Positions 12,204-27,651 of a stretch of 64,000 nt of DNA are shown piece by piece. How positions within the stretch are numbered: position 1 is the first letter of the stretch; the number at the start of each line of letters is the position of its first letter. The notes below the pieces were generated by a model. That model did not search any database and was not told where the DNA came from. It worked only from the letters and a program-made list of their open reading frames with translations. The stretch comes from Paramecium octaurelia (lineage: Eukaryota > Ciliophora > Oligohymenophorea > Peniculida > Parameciidae): positions 192,055 to 256,054 of the forward strand of contig CAJJDP010000092.1 of the NCBI GenBank assembly GCA_905182995.1, written 5' to 3'. A program made the position numbers and the translations under genes.

Positions 12204-13257
12204 TCATTTTTATTATGTAGACGAGAACGAGCTATTCGACTTGTTTAACAATTTGTGATAGTAACGTTCTGGTAAGCTTTCCACTTCCAAGGATTCCTCT
12301 ATTTAAGGGGCATGAGATTCTTACCACATATTGTATTTTCTTCTTCTTGTACCAAAACAAATACACAGCGCAGAATAAGGGCAAGAAATATCCAAAGAGA
12401 CAAATAAACAAATCAATCAAAGGATTCAGCAAATTATTCTTAATGACATTCAAATTAGCTTACATTTATGAAAAACTCGCATTTATTCTAATCGCTTGAT
12501 CCATCATAGAGGAAATAGATTAGATCAGAACCCCATTATATTATTTACCCAAAGGCTGTCACACAAACCAAAGTCCTTATTTGATTAATATACTCTCTAT
12601 ACCAGAATTTCAATTTAATATTTCTAGTCTTTATATATTGGGTCTTCTCTACACCGGTCATCCTATTGGTGAACATTATTTATTCAATAATCAAAGCATT
12701 CATTTTCTAATTCAGAAAATATGCTCCTGTTATGAAGATAATGCATGAGAGTAATTCCACAACATCGATCACAAAAATTGTAATGTCTAAGTCCTAAAAT
12801 ATTTTGTACATACAACTGCAATGGTTGTTCCACAAGTAATATACTATGAGATTGATGAATAACATTATAGTAAACAAACTAAACAATCCATATGTGCAAC
12901 CTCTCACTAATTTTGATTTGCTTTTATTGTACACATTTAGGTCTGTGGCCTTCTTTGTGAAAAAGTAAACTAAAAAAATCAAAAAGCATAAATCAAAGTA
13001 ATAACACAAAAAATAAGCAAATATGAGATGTCTATTAATCGTGAATATCAGAAAAACTATTTTAGTAATTCTATACAACTAATATCAATACATATATTTG
13101 CAGCCAGAATTATCAAAAATAAGACTTGCTTTCTTTTGTTAATTCTCCTCTACTCTATCACTCGCACTGTAATCTGGTATGTACACAATGTCATCAACAA
13201 TAAAGAGCATGCCGTTCCTAAATAGAGGCTGTTGAAATGGCAACTTACTCCAAGCAT
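12204..13257 (-). CDS. seven-helix (GPCR-like) membrane protein
   Basis: About 326 residues from ATG 13257 (an in-frame Met at 13314 is also possible). Around seven hydrophobic segments alternate with short charged loops: CSLLLMTLCTYQ, then RR..KRK, VLFLIILAANICIDI, FAYFLCYYFDLCFLIFLVYFF, LFSLFTIMLFINLIVYY, IFVIDVVELLSCIIFI, TLVCVTAFG, and LFICLFGYFLPLFCAVYLFW. The last is followed by KKKK and a cytosolic tail. Introns of 20 (TAG), 25 (AAG) and 28 nt (GAG, 12297-12324) make the length divisible by three. No sequence motif ties it to a named receptor family, so the fold is an inference. Confidence 0.6.
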
Positions 13258-13465
13258 AATTTAAGGTTTTCGCATTACCCTAAGACACAATATTTGAATC
13301 CTTGATCTGGGCATTAACTCATTAATTATTTTATAAGCAAAACTATTGAATTAAATTATTTGTAAATATCTGCATGACGAATAGAATAATTAATTGTTTG
13401 AGTCATTCTTATTATCAAAATAACAAAACTAATGGTACGAGAGAGAAAAAAGGTATATTAACTTA

Positions 13466-13713
13466 ATGATGATAGTTGAAAATATCAAACAAATTCTTAA
13501 ATCTTAAAAGGATTATGACTAAGGAAAGGGAAAATATTACAGAAATTAAAGGGACTCCCATGCTTGGTTAGAAATACAATAAACATTTTTAAGAATTTTG
13601 GATTAGCAATTAGATAATTTAAAGTAAATGAATACTGCGATCATTCCATTAATCAATTCATAATAATACTTATTAATCAAAATAGTAAGAATTTTAATAT
13701 AAATTAAAGGTGA
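13466..13713 (+). CDS. possible small protein
   Basis: ATG 13466 opens MMIVENIKQILKSQKDYDQG with good codon character, up to LRILDQQLDNL. A 62-nt GT...TAG intron, long for this genome, would bring it to TGA at 13711, four bases from the convergent gene's stop. Without that intron the frame runs into the antisense of the next gene. Weak support; could be a remnant. Confidence 0.35.
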
Positions 13714-13717
13714 GTTT

Positions 13718-15531
13718 TCATAACTATTATTCCTAAACAGAATTTATTTACTCTTCTAATAGATCTTTTAGTCTTTCCTCTAAAGAATTGTCTAAATCTT
13801 TATTTAGTTAATAAATATATTACTATGATCAATTGCAAATTTAGTAGCTAAATTTTCTGAGTTATCTCCGTTAAATATTGGTAATCTTACTGTCTTAGCA
13901 TCATCTATTTTTACATCTATATACAAAATGGGAAAGTTAAGGAATATTGGTTTGCTTTTAATCTTTTTGCATTTCGGCTCTTAACTCATTGACTATTCAG
14001 TTTATAATTTCATCTGTGTTCTACTTTCATTGTTGGTAGTGTTTCCAGTGCTTTTCAATTTTTCTACTGTTTTTTATCTCAATCTAGCTTCTCTTAATCG
14101 TTTTGCTTATTAATCAATGTCATATTGTGTAGATGCAGTTGAGATTTGAAAATGTTTCAAGGGATTGATCTAAGGTGAAAAAGTACAAAATTATTATTGA
14201 CTTTCAAATTCTACATCAATTGTTGATTTATCTTATTATTTTTTGATTGGTTTGCTTAATGAAGTTAAATCGATAGCAAGAGGTCTGATAGTTTGTTTCA
14301 ATTACTTAGTTTCCTCTGATTGTTCCAATTAGCTTTTTAATCTCTCAATATTATCCTTCTTTTTCTATTCTTATTAAGCAAACCATTCATTGATATTCAG
14401 ATTGTTCTTCTTCTTGATAGCCATATCTCGTGATCTATTACTTAATAAATTGATAACTTATGGAGGTGATTTCGATTTCTCCATGTTTCTTCTTTGTCCA
14501 TTGCCATGACTTTATTTGGTGTTCAAATATAGTTATTTGTACTTATTGTGAATTTCAATACAGTCCTGAGGAGATAGCATCAGATTCCCATTTTCATCAT
14601 TTTTGTAATGAGATGCCATTGGAACCTGTTCATCATCCTTTGGTAAATAAAGAGGTATCTATTAGACAGGTACATTAAGAATGGCAAGCAAGACAATTAA
14701 CATATTTCTGGAGAGTATGTAGGAGCCATTCGTAAAGTCATTCCATAAATCTTTACTTTCTCCGAATCCTAAGCCTTAAAGAATTTACTGGAAATCATTT
14801 TCATATATTTTAGAGTAATCCCAACTTTTTTTGACATTCTCTGTATTACTTAGAAAGTAATAGAAATCTTTAATAAATCTTTGGATAAACCATTGTTGAG
14901 AGATTTCTGATAATTTCCCATCATTTGTAGCCAAACTTTGGCTTGTGAGTTAGTTTTTCTATTGTCTTTGTCTGCTATCATCATACAAAATTTAGGCAAC
15001 ATGCTTTTCTCTTCTTGAATTCTTCTGTTTTTCTAGGATCTCATTGTTTGTATCTTTTGATTGTTTGGATTATATAAGATTTCTCAATTAAATTGTTTGT
15101 GACTATTCAATCTTTTTTGGTTATTCTTCCTACGTGAATAATTTATGACTTGGATCATTTGAATGCTCAACAGATTGCTTAAGGATTCTCTTTTTATCAT
15201 TTTAAATTTCAAGTACTTTATTGTCCTATTGTGATGATTCAATTCTTTCAGGAGAAAGTAAGAGATCTTAACTTTTTACATTAAATGCCCTTGAAGATTT
15301 AATGTTGTCCATATGATTGGTATATAACTTTTATGATTACAAAGTGTATTGACTTTTCTATACATTTGAGACTTCTCTCCTAGAACCCTCAGTTTTTTGT
15401 TTCGGTTTACTTGCTCCTCGAACTTTATCTGGACATACATTTTGGCTGTTCTCTTGAGGCTTTGACTTTCCAAATAGATTTTGTAGCTAATTAAGCGAAG
15501 TCAGGGGATGTCTATCTCGAATAACTGACAT
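13718..15531 (-). CDS. unknown protein with C-terminal ubiquitin-like or PFU-like segment
   Basis: 595 residues in one long exon plus a short final exon (26-nt AAG intron near 13801-13826). The N-terminal half is low-complexity Ser/Lys/Gln. The middle contains a helical block with aromatic residues (WFIQRFIKDFYYFLSN, IYENDFQQILQGLGF) and a helix LNINEWFAQQEQKKKDN. The C-terminus has the pattern FLNFPILYIDVKI....VRLPIFNGDNSENLA...., then DNSLEERLKDLLEEQI. I have seen this arrangement at the ends of many ciliate and flagellar proteins, but I cannot name the domain safely. Function unknown. Confidence 0.75.
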
Positions 15532-15559
15532 ATTATTATTAAATTAATATATATATATT

Positions 15560-19076
<3,517 letters not shown>

Positions 19077-19225
19077 TAAATGTATTAATCATGCATTCTC
19101 CATCATTAGATATATATAAAGATTCATAGTACGCTTTTAATTGCCATTATTAGTATTTTATACATGCATTTATTCATATATATTATATCAAATATATATT
19201 ATTATTAAATATAGCTTTACCAGGA

Positions 19226-19408
19226 ATGTTATTCATAAGAGTGAACGATACTACACTATTCAATTTTGAAGAAGTTTAACTCCATGAATTTCAAAATGAA
19301 TAGGATTTATTCACATGCTCATTTGTAAAATAAAATACAAAGGTATCATAAATAATTAGGTAATCTTGGGAGTAAATTAATTATTTATTTTATCCTTTAC
19401 ATCTATGA
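19226..19408 (+). CDS. possible 60-residue protein
   Basis: ATG 19226 opens MLFIRVNDTTLFNFEEVQLH and ends at TGA 19406-19408. Codon character is reasonable in the first 40 residues. It stands alone between two genes and no homology is recognised; the rest of the gap (19409-19626) shows nothing. Confidence 0.3.
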
Positions 19409-19626
19409 TTAATATTTTAATATTATAAAAATTATTTCTTTGCTTACAGATAAAATTCAATCAATGAATTAACATATCTAGGTATTCTTACCTGTTAATT
19501 AATTCTGGATATATTTAGAACATTTATTGTGTTTAACTTATTGAGCATGTAGTATATTTCTATTATATTGTTATCATAAACTACATAATTTATAAATTAA
19601 AACTTATTTTTTGGATATATCATAGC

Positions 19627-20972
19627 ATGATCAAATTTTAAAAATTAGATCCTTAGTAGAATAGCATTCAAAATGTAAAAGTTTCATCTCCAAAAAATAA
19701 ATCCGTATTCTTAATACTTCCAACGCCCGTTGATATTGAAACTAAGGCTTAGAATATTTTCTCAGGTTCTTCAGAATTATTAAATGTTTTACCCGCTTAC
19801 GAAAAGGGACCAAAACTTGATAAAAAAGGATAAATTCTTAAGCACACAATTGTTGGATCAGTGCAATAATTTTAGTAAGAAAAACAAAGAAGACTTAATA
19901 TCAACAAAAAGCCATTTGCAAAACTGAAAACGTAATTTCTATCTGAAGCAGAGTCACAACCTGGAATGAATAACAGTTACACAAAATGTAAAATTCATTT
20001 CTATTCTCACATTAGTGACCGAACTCACTTCTAGTAAAGAGCTGACAAAAAAATCCTCTTAGAAAATTAAGACTAAGGAATTTTAATTTATATAATTAAA
20101 TGAAGAGTAAGTATAATAAGAAATTGTGGAGGTTGAAAGAAGAGTTAAAACAAACTAAATTGAAGTAAACTTCTTCTCTAAAAATTTAAGACGGCAAGGT
20201 TAAATTAAGAGATCAAAGGAAAGCTAAATAAAGGTGATTAATTAAAGATGGATACTGCTGAAAGGGCTTTAACTAATTATTAAAATACTTAAGAAAATTG
20301 GGAGTCGACTAAATTAAGAGTCAGTTCTCGAATACAACGAAAATAAGGCTACTCAATAAATGATAAAATCGATTAATTTAGAGTGAAGCAAGAAATTAAA
20401 TAGTTACTGGAACATATTACTCCTATTGAATAAAAATTAGGAAACGATTACTGGGTATGTTTATGTAATCTATATAGAAATAAGGACTTCGAAACACTTA
20501 GAATGAATTAAATAAAAAATACCCTTATAAATATGTTGACAAACTAGAAGATGATCCAAGATATTTAGTAGATTCTAAACCTCCCGTCATAGAAATCATA
20601 AGAAGACCTAACTCAAGTGCAAAAGGATGTCGTCCATTCTCATCATTTACCTCCCGCTGTTATCTGAATAAAAAATTAAAAGACAATGAGGACTTAGTTT
20701 AAAAATTGGTTCCTCTAAATATAGAAGAATTTGAAGATTTATAATTGGAAGGATAAAATATTCTACTTTAGGAAATCAATTCAGTAAGAAATCCTAAGGA
20801 TAGTTTTGTTAAGATCACCAGCACAATCAACAATGGGGGTTTGAAATCTTATGTAAAATAGATTCCTATTAACAAAGAGCTCTCATTGCCTGATGAAATT
20901 ATTGAATCTAATTATAATAAAAAATCGGTAATTAACAGTGGTAAATTTGGAAGCTTAAAAGGGTTTTTTTGA
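19627..20972 (+). CDS. unknown Lys/Ser-rich protein
   Basis: 424 residues starting MIKFQKLDPQQNSIQNVK. It needs three introns: 28 nt (TAG), 20 nt (GTT...AAG) and 23 nt (TAG), and the sum fits the frame. The sequence is polar, rich in Lys, Gln and Ser, with short helical patches (EEQVQQEIVEVERRVK) and a segment SSAKGCRPFSSFTSRC in the second half. No signal peptide or transmembrane segment. Not recognised; likely a ciliate-specific protein. It converges with the next gene, leaving 65 bp. Confidence 0.7.
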
Positions 20973-21037
20973 TTTATAACATTTTACAAAATTCAATAAC
21001 GTTATTTAATAAATAAGTTTGACAAATAAATAGAAAT

Positions 21038-23272
21038 TCAATTTTTTAATCTGTTTATTAGATTGATTTCTGATAAAACTTCGTATTGTTTAATAACATC
21101 CGAATTGTTTACAACATTTTAAATTTATTAACCAAATTAATCTAATCTATAAATATTAATTATTTGAAATACTTCTAATTCAATTCTTAGTTGAGTGTTT
21201 ACTAAGTTTATAAATTACTCTTTAATTTAATAAGTTCCTGATTTAATGAGTTTTCTTTATCTTCGAAGATTTTCTTTGTACTCAATAAATCTTCATCTTT
21301 TTAAGTTTAAATTTGCTCTATTTCTGATTCAAAAGTATATTTTTGTTCTTCGAATTAACTTTAAAGTGAATTTTTTGTTTCTTATAATTCATTATCGATT
21401 TTTTCGCAGTTTTCTTCAGCTGCCTTTAGTTAGGCTTTTAATTCAGCTATCTGTTACTCTTTTTATCTATTTTAATTCTACAGATTAGTAATTTATCTTT
21501 CAGCATTTTATTTATCCCTTTAAGATGTAGAAGATAATTATTATATTTTCTGTTCCTGTTGTTTAATTTATTTCAATTATCTATTTAATAAGTCTTCTTG
21601 TTCAGATACAGTGACATTGAATTTAGCTTTGATTTTTTCATTGTCTCTATATAAGTCATTGAGTTTATTCTAAGTATATTAATAAAATTTAGTACAATTA
21701 ATTGATCATTCATATTCTTGAATTACACAAGGGTTGTTTCATATTGCTATTCTTTTAGTTCAATAATCTAGTTAAGATTTTAGATCTATTGTTATAACTA
21801 TTAATTAAATTCCTATTGTTATTGATTAAAGTTCAATAATTCTTTCTTTTATAAATCATAATCCTAATAGTTTTATAAAATTTAATCTTGATATCGAGTT
21901 TATTACTCTAAAATCTAAGGAATTATAATAATATTTACTTCTTTCTTTAAATTGTTGATAATATTTTATGCATTTTCTTGATCCTATATATTGGCTTAGA
22001 GTAGTTATTATCTTATTTTCTGCAATTCCTCTAATTATTTGGTTTATTCTAAGACTTGGCCTTTTAAATGAGCAATTTGATTCTCAAGAATTTGATTAGA
22101 ATTTTAATGATGAGATTTTAAGGTGTCTACACCAATCTCATGTTAGCTTCTTAAGTTATTCTCCATCTGTTGAGATTCCTCTTAAAATCTTTACTCGTTT
22201 TCAAACATTTTTTCTTTTAGAACATGGAATTGTAGAGTTATAGTTTCTATTTCTTTTTCATAATTAGCTCTCAATCTTTCGTTTTAATCTATGAGTGTCT
22301 TAATTTCTTCATTCTTAATTCCTAAGAGACCTTTCAATTTTTCAATTTCATCATCCAAAATTTCAGCCTATGCCATATATTGGTTTTTTATATTGTCCAA
22401 TTAACCTTAATTTAGAATATCCAATTTTTATCTAAGATTATTCATTTCAATTTGATTGTCCCTCTCCTATTCTTATAATTTGGTTCTATATAAGTCATTA
22501 TCCTTAAGCAATTTAGTCTCCACATATTCTCTATCTTACAAAACTTTGGTTAATTTAGTTTCTAGTTCATAGATCTCCTTATCCCTGATATCGGCATACT
22601 CTCTCACTTTTCTTAATTGATTCTCAAGTAAATCGATCTAAGTGAGATAACTATGTCTTTATTATTCATTTTAAACTGAAAAATTAATAAATAATTTACT
22701 TGAGAAGTTGGTTTTTGTAGCCTCAACTTCGTGTGATCTTTCCTTCTCGAGGATAGCATTCCTTTCCTCTAGCAACTTTAATTCATTACTTAGCTTTCGT
22801 AAATCCAATTCATACTAAGCCTTTACTATTAAGGTAGATAATCTATATAATACGTTGAACAGCACTATTGAGTTGTTATTCGTATTTGGATTTCCATAAT
22901 TCACACTCAGTCTTCTTTTAGGCAAAATTCTTTTATAACTTGTCTATGTCTTAACTTAGCATCTAATTCTAATGTATCATTAACTCTGCCTTCTCATCCA
23001 AAGCTCCCTACTTACTCATTCGAATTATGGTAGTGTCCAATTCATTTTTCAGTTGTCTTGCATATTATTCAAGGTCGGTTGATCTGTTCTTGTAGTACTC
23101 CAATTCTTCGTTGAATTAGAAATCTTGATGATAGCTGATACCAGATACCTTTCAAGTTGATTGAGTTTTTAAGAGATATGCTCGCCTCGGGATTATAAGG
23201 ATGGGGTTTCTTATATTAAGGACTTTGTTGATATGGTTTATCAGATTTGATATGAGGTGATGTAGTTAACAT
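21038..23272 (-). CDS. long coiled-coil protein
   Basis: About 701 residues (ATG 23272, MLTTSPHIKSDKPYQQ). A short Pro/Tyr/Ser head is followed by almost continuous heptads rich in Gln, Asn, Leu, Lys and Glu. Five introns of 24-28 nt (acceptors AAG, TAG and CAG) fit the frame; the last (26 nt) precedes the end ...EVLSEINLINRLKN. Resembles structural proteins of basal bodies or cortical cytoskeleton in general composition, but no diagnostic motif is visible. Confidence 0.8.
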
Positions 23273-23305
23273 TTTAATTCGTTAAAAATTAATTTTAATA
23301 ATCTT

Positions 23306-24738
23306 TCAATGCCAAGGAAGGTTTTCAGCGCTTTGGTTACCTCCCGAAACTACCTTATCCTTCTTTGCTCTATAATTGGAATAATCATAATTGTCATCAA
23401 TCTCTAATATTATTAAATAAATACATTTATGGTCTAAAACTAAGTTGTCAAAGCAGGTGGCTGATTCTCTTACTGCTAATCTGATTATTTCATATCATAC
23501 AATTGTTTCTAAAGGTTTGAGTTGATTTACAATTGATTTTATATACTATCCTATAAAACATTAATTGAATGTTGCTTTTATGATTATTAATCACTTAATG
23601 ATGATATTTAAGCTTGCAATTCGTCTTATTCTTTTTTAAGAAAATCATAAAAGCTTTGAAGCTTTTAGATGGTTTGGTTGAGAAATTCAATGTCCTTTTT
23701 CTTATCATCTATAATCTATTTTTGTTAATCCAAATTGTTTGCAAATTAAATCTATTGTGTTTAATTTTATAGTTTATTCTGCAAGTAATTTGCTTGATGA
23801 TTAAGTCCTTAGACTTCATTCTATGATCCAGCTCTTTATGGCTATGGGGGTAAACCTGAGGAAAGTTGTGGCATGGTTTATGAAGTCGATCGAACCTAAT
23901 TTTATTGTTGATCTCTTCTTGTTAATTGAAGTAAAGATTCTGGTAGTACTTAAGGTAATGGAGTATCCTTTCTGCACAGAGCTATTAAGTGAACAGCAAC
24001 GATAAATTCATTTTTATAGAGGTATCCTTTTTGTCCAAAATCAACTAAGCTCCAAAGTTGATTCAATATTGGAGCGGGAAGTTAAGACTTTTAAAAAAAG
24101 GCCTATGCTTGATCACCCTTAATGCACCCTGAATTTGTTTTATCTTATTGATTAAAGCAGATTTCATATCTGTTATACTAATCATCAGGTAAATCGTACT
24201 AAAACATTATTGGAATTTGATACTTTTTAATATTCTAGTCTAGGTTCAACATATGATTGGAGAGAGATTTAAGCAGTATTTTAGACTGGTTGGGTTTAGA
24301 AATAATTTGATTGAGGCAAAGAAGTTTGTGGTTATTAGAAATTATTAAACTATTGCTGTTGTGGTTATGAGATTGGTTATTAAGGTAGTTATTATTGTTG
24401 TGGTACCTATATTCCTTCCATAACTGGAAGTGGAACAGGTATATTTTAGTTCAATAATTATTCATTGAATTCAAATCCATTTTAACAGTATGCAATAAGT
24501 CTCATGACTGTAGCAAATTCTGGATAATAAAGTCTGCCTTCCTAATTTTTTACTCCTGCTATCCAAATTCCCTTAAGTGCATCAACAGGAAGTCGACTTT
24601 TTTTGAAAAATTAAACAGTGCTTTTGGCTTCAGCAAAGCCTAGACCCTAAGAATCAAATGAATGTAAAATACTTGTGGATCGAAAGGGGCCCAAAGTTGT
24701 CTGTAGTATGCCTCTTCTTAAGGTGTATATTAAAACAT
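23306..24738 (-). CDS. EPS15-like protein with two EH domains
   Basis: 451 residues. EH domain 1 (about residues 8-90) carries YYRQLWAPFDPQ, ALKGIWIAGVKNQEGRLYYPEF and ends ATVMRLIAYCQNG. A Gln/Pro/Asn-rich linker follows. EH domain 2 (about 165-260) has CFNQQDKTNSGCIKGDQA, ILNQLWSLVDFGQKGYL and EFIVAVHLIALC. A coiled coil and a short acidic tail (EIDDNYDYSNYRAKKDK) follow. EH domains bind NPF peptides, and EPS15/intersectin proteins act as endocytic scaffolds at the plasma membrane. Introns of 26 nt and 28 nt (GTTTTAG start) and 23 nt with an apparent GAG acceptor (23402-23424) give a length divisible by three. Confidence 0.88.
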
Positions 24739-24768
24739 TTTGAATTAAATTATTATTGATATAAAGCT

Positions 24769-25131
24769 TCAATACTTAATAATTGTATTGCACTTCTTAA
24801 TTTTTTTATGCACCTTTCTCTTCTTCTAATTCTTATGTTAGTTGTGGGCAGTGACTTCAATTGGTTTAAGGATGACTCTTCTCTTTTTGACAATTTTTCT
24901 GGTTTTCTTTCTTGGTTTATTTTCATCATTTTAAATCTAGTCAGGTAACAACTCTCCTTAGTGATCGCTTGAATCTTATTATAATAGTCTCGTTTATTAC
25001 TAAATTTAAACAAAATTGGACTGATGAACTAACATCTTGCTTTGATAACGCTGTCTTAGATTTTATTCTAAGAGTAATCTTTAGCAATGTGTGATGAAAA
25101 GAATAAAAAGAAAAACGATAAAATGTTTCAT
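24769..25131 (-). CDS. small Lys/Arg-rich secreted protein
   Basis: 120 residues, no intron. It starts MKHFIVFLFILFITHC, a typical signal peptide with a short charged start and hydrophobic core. The mature part is very basic toward the C-terminus (KPRKKTRKIVKKRR, KNQKKRKVHKK). Only one or two Cys. No family recognised. It sits 20 bp after the TRMT10 stop on the same strand and 30 bp before the start of the EH gene, so the transcripts must nearly touch. Confidence 0.65.
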
Positions 25132-25151
25132 CAAAATTAAAATTAATTATC

Positions 25152-26005
25152 TCACTGCTATTGAAGTTCCTATTCTTTGAATTTTTGGGGCACTATGCTG
25201 TCGAATGCTTTGCTCCAATCCTTATACTTTAACCATCCTGATATCATCAAAGCAGCTGTACTCACATTTAAGCATTTTTTATAAGACTTTTTTATAAATT
25301 ATCCAATAGGTAATTTAGCACTTCTTACTCCCAATTACCTACTTCTATTTAAAGTGGCATTTTTTATAATAACTCTAAAAGATTTCATCTTACAAAATAC
25401 CTATCAACTAGTCCTCCTATCACATACACTTCGTCTTCCTTGATCTCCTGCAATTCTTCTTCGCCATCAGGACTTAAATAAACAATATTTGCTTATTAAA
25501 ATTCGTCTATGTCTGTAAATAGCTTCTCATCTGAAACCAATTGCCATTATTTATAATGATATTGCTCTAAGTACTTATGCAATGTTGGATAGATGTTGGT
25601 CACATAAAGTTTTAGAGGAACATCTGTTTTTCTGTTTTCAGTGTAGAGCTCAGATAATTATCTGGCAAGTGATCTTTGCTCTTTGTCTGACATGTTGTCT
25701 TCAAAACCACAATCAATAATAATCCTAAATGGACTTTAAAGGGATTTCATTCCATTCTCTTTCTTTTGATTTCGTAAGCCTTTGAAGGAATGAACGAAAT
25801 CATTCTTTTGCTCTTAGGTTTCTAAGGATTAGATGATTTCGTATTTTTATTGCTTAATTTTCTTTTTCTTCTCTTTCTTCTTCTAAACCACCTTTTATCT
25901 ATGTAATTCATTCTTTATTTATTGTTTATCTGATCTCAGTTATTTATTCTTATCATTCTACTGTTCTGTAATTATATCCTCTCCAAAGAGATCAAATATT
26001 TCCAT
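25152..26005 (-). CDS. TRMT10: tRNA (guanine-9-N1)-methyltransferase, TRM10/TRMT10 family
   Basis: 275 residues. A Lys-rich N-terminal tail (KKEKKKKIKQ) precedes the SPOUT-type methylase core: IIIDCGFEDNMSDKEQRSLA, NIVYLSPDGEEEL, DEVYVIGGLVDR and RSRQLGVRSAKLPIG, then the final KDWSKAFDSIVPQKF. These match the TRM10 signature, including the Asp/Gly-rich SAM-binding knot. A 26-nt TAG intron sits directly after GGLVDR. The enzyme methylates purine 9 in cytosolic tRNAs. The divergent gene starts only 15 bp upstream. Confidence 0.9.
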
Positions 26006-26020
26006 AAAATTAATTTTTTA
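26006..26020. promoter_or_regulatory. 15-bp divergent spacer
   Basis: Only 15 A/T bases separate the TRMT10 ATG (26005) from the plus-strand ATG at 26021. Both starts are supported by in-frame coding, so 5' UTRs and promoter elements must be minimal or overlap coding sequence. Confidence 0.4.
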
Positions 26021-27491
26021 ATGGGAATACCTTGCACAAAACAATAACCCAAACCTACAATTTTAACTGTTCATCAATCTAATGACTTTTAACTTCTACT
26101 AGCTCAGCCTCCTCATGTGTAACAAGAACCAGAGGAGGAGATTTAAGAAGCCAAATAAACGAAAATCGATGTTGCCTAAAACTCGATAGACTTAAATAAG
26201 AAACGCTATTCAAGTAAGGATGTTTCGGTCATTTCTAAATACATCGAGAACGAGTTAAGTATTTAAATTGAATAATGAAAGAGAATCAATCAATTAAAAT
26301 TGAAAGACTCACGATTGATATGAGGGATGCTTCTGCCAGTGGCAAGGGGGGAGGCTTTGCTTAACGTAAGGAGATATCAGTAGAATAATTTAACGATGAG
26401 GAGAGTAACATCTGTAATACGGTGTACACCAATCCAAAATATAAACGCCTTAAGAGCATGAATGAGCATTCTATGATCTTATTACATTTGAATGAAAATA
26501 AATAATATTCGGAATTACTTTATAGAGTGATTAACGATTATCATTTTAGAATTGAACACGAATCTGAGTTTAATGACATTTTGATGAGATCTCAAGATAG
26601 TTTTCTCTAAAATCTGTTAATTTCAGAGAAGTACATCAATGAATACGGAATCTTTCACATATTTCGGGAAACAATCAAATTCAGTAAACTTGATTTGATA
26701 TTACAGAACGATTTCACCTTGAATTCGACTTAACTTCATTACAATAAATGTACCTTTATCTCCTATATTCCCTTAGTGTTTGTGGAAATCAGCTACTTTC
26801 CTCTGCTCCTTGCCACCTCACATATAAGCATGTTCTGTCTATATTTTACCTAAGAGAATGTTCAATTTAAAAATTTGACGAATTCAAACTTCGAATTAAT
26901 GAATTTTTTAAATTAAATTAAGCAATTACTCAAAATTAAAGTAAATTTTAATGTACACACTATAGATTTCAATTTTGTCCATATGCGAATAGAACAATCA
27001 TATCATATTAACCATTGTGATGGACCAAAACTCAATGAGAGACAGCCAAATCATATCCCACATAAATAGTTCCCTGAATCAACAATTTGGATTCATCAAG
27101 TGCTCAACATAACCATTGGTCAAGTACATAGGATGTGAACTAACCGACATAGACGCTTGGAACAATAGGGAATTCAAAGAGGACACCAAGACTGATAGTC
27201 AATTTTCGTCTTAGTTTGGTTGGAAGTATCATATCCTTTCTACTAAAATTAAGATTATTCGGTTTGAATATTAAATAAGTGAACCTCAAGAACATAGGAT
27301 ACATCTATTACAATTTGAATCAGAATTACTTTGAGGATGTAAGGATCTACTCATTGAGTGAAGTCAATCGATACCAGGCCGAATTTGAAACGATAGAGAT
27401 CAAAGTCTACTGCGAGAAGAAGTACTACAAGATGCTCTTCTAAATCACGTATAATGATGAAGACATGGTGATTAAGAAGAATTAAGTATGA
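26021..27491 (+). CDS. unknown protein with N-terminal acylation motif
   Basis: 455 residues starting MGIPCTKQQ, a Gly2/Cys5 pattern compatible with myristoylation and palmitoylation. An acidic helix (EPEEEIQEAK) and a short coiled coil follow. The second half is rich in Ile, Phe, Tyr and Asn (VEISYFPLLLATSH, FVHESE-like strands) and ends EIKVYCEKKYYKMLFQITYN. Four introns of 23-28 nt (AAG, TAG, TAG, AAG) restore one frame with length divisible by three. The fold is unclear; possibly a beta-rich membrane-peripheral protein. Confidence 0.65.
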
Positions 27492-27651
27492 TATGTATCA
27501 TTCTTTAGACATATCTGAGTACGTTAATAAATTCGAGACTCACGGGAATAATGGTTTATGATGCTGAGAGGTAGATGAAATATTGAACTTTGATTTGAAA
27601 TAACTATTTATTTTATGATTGGATAGATGAATTAAATATAATGGTTATTCT

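Noticed and set aside
12794-13322. Alternative soluble frame (NGMLFIVDDIVYIP...) for the N-terminus of the membrane protein
   Set aside because: It cannot be joined to the later helices with a length divisible by three; the helix-rich frame can.
24753-25013. 86-codon minus-strand ORF
   Set aside because: Frame shadow of the small secreted-protein gene; the signal-peptide frame is better supported.
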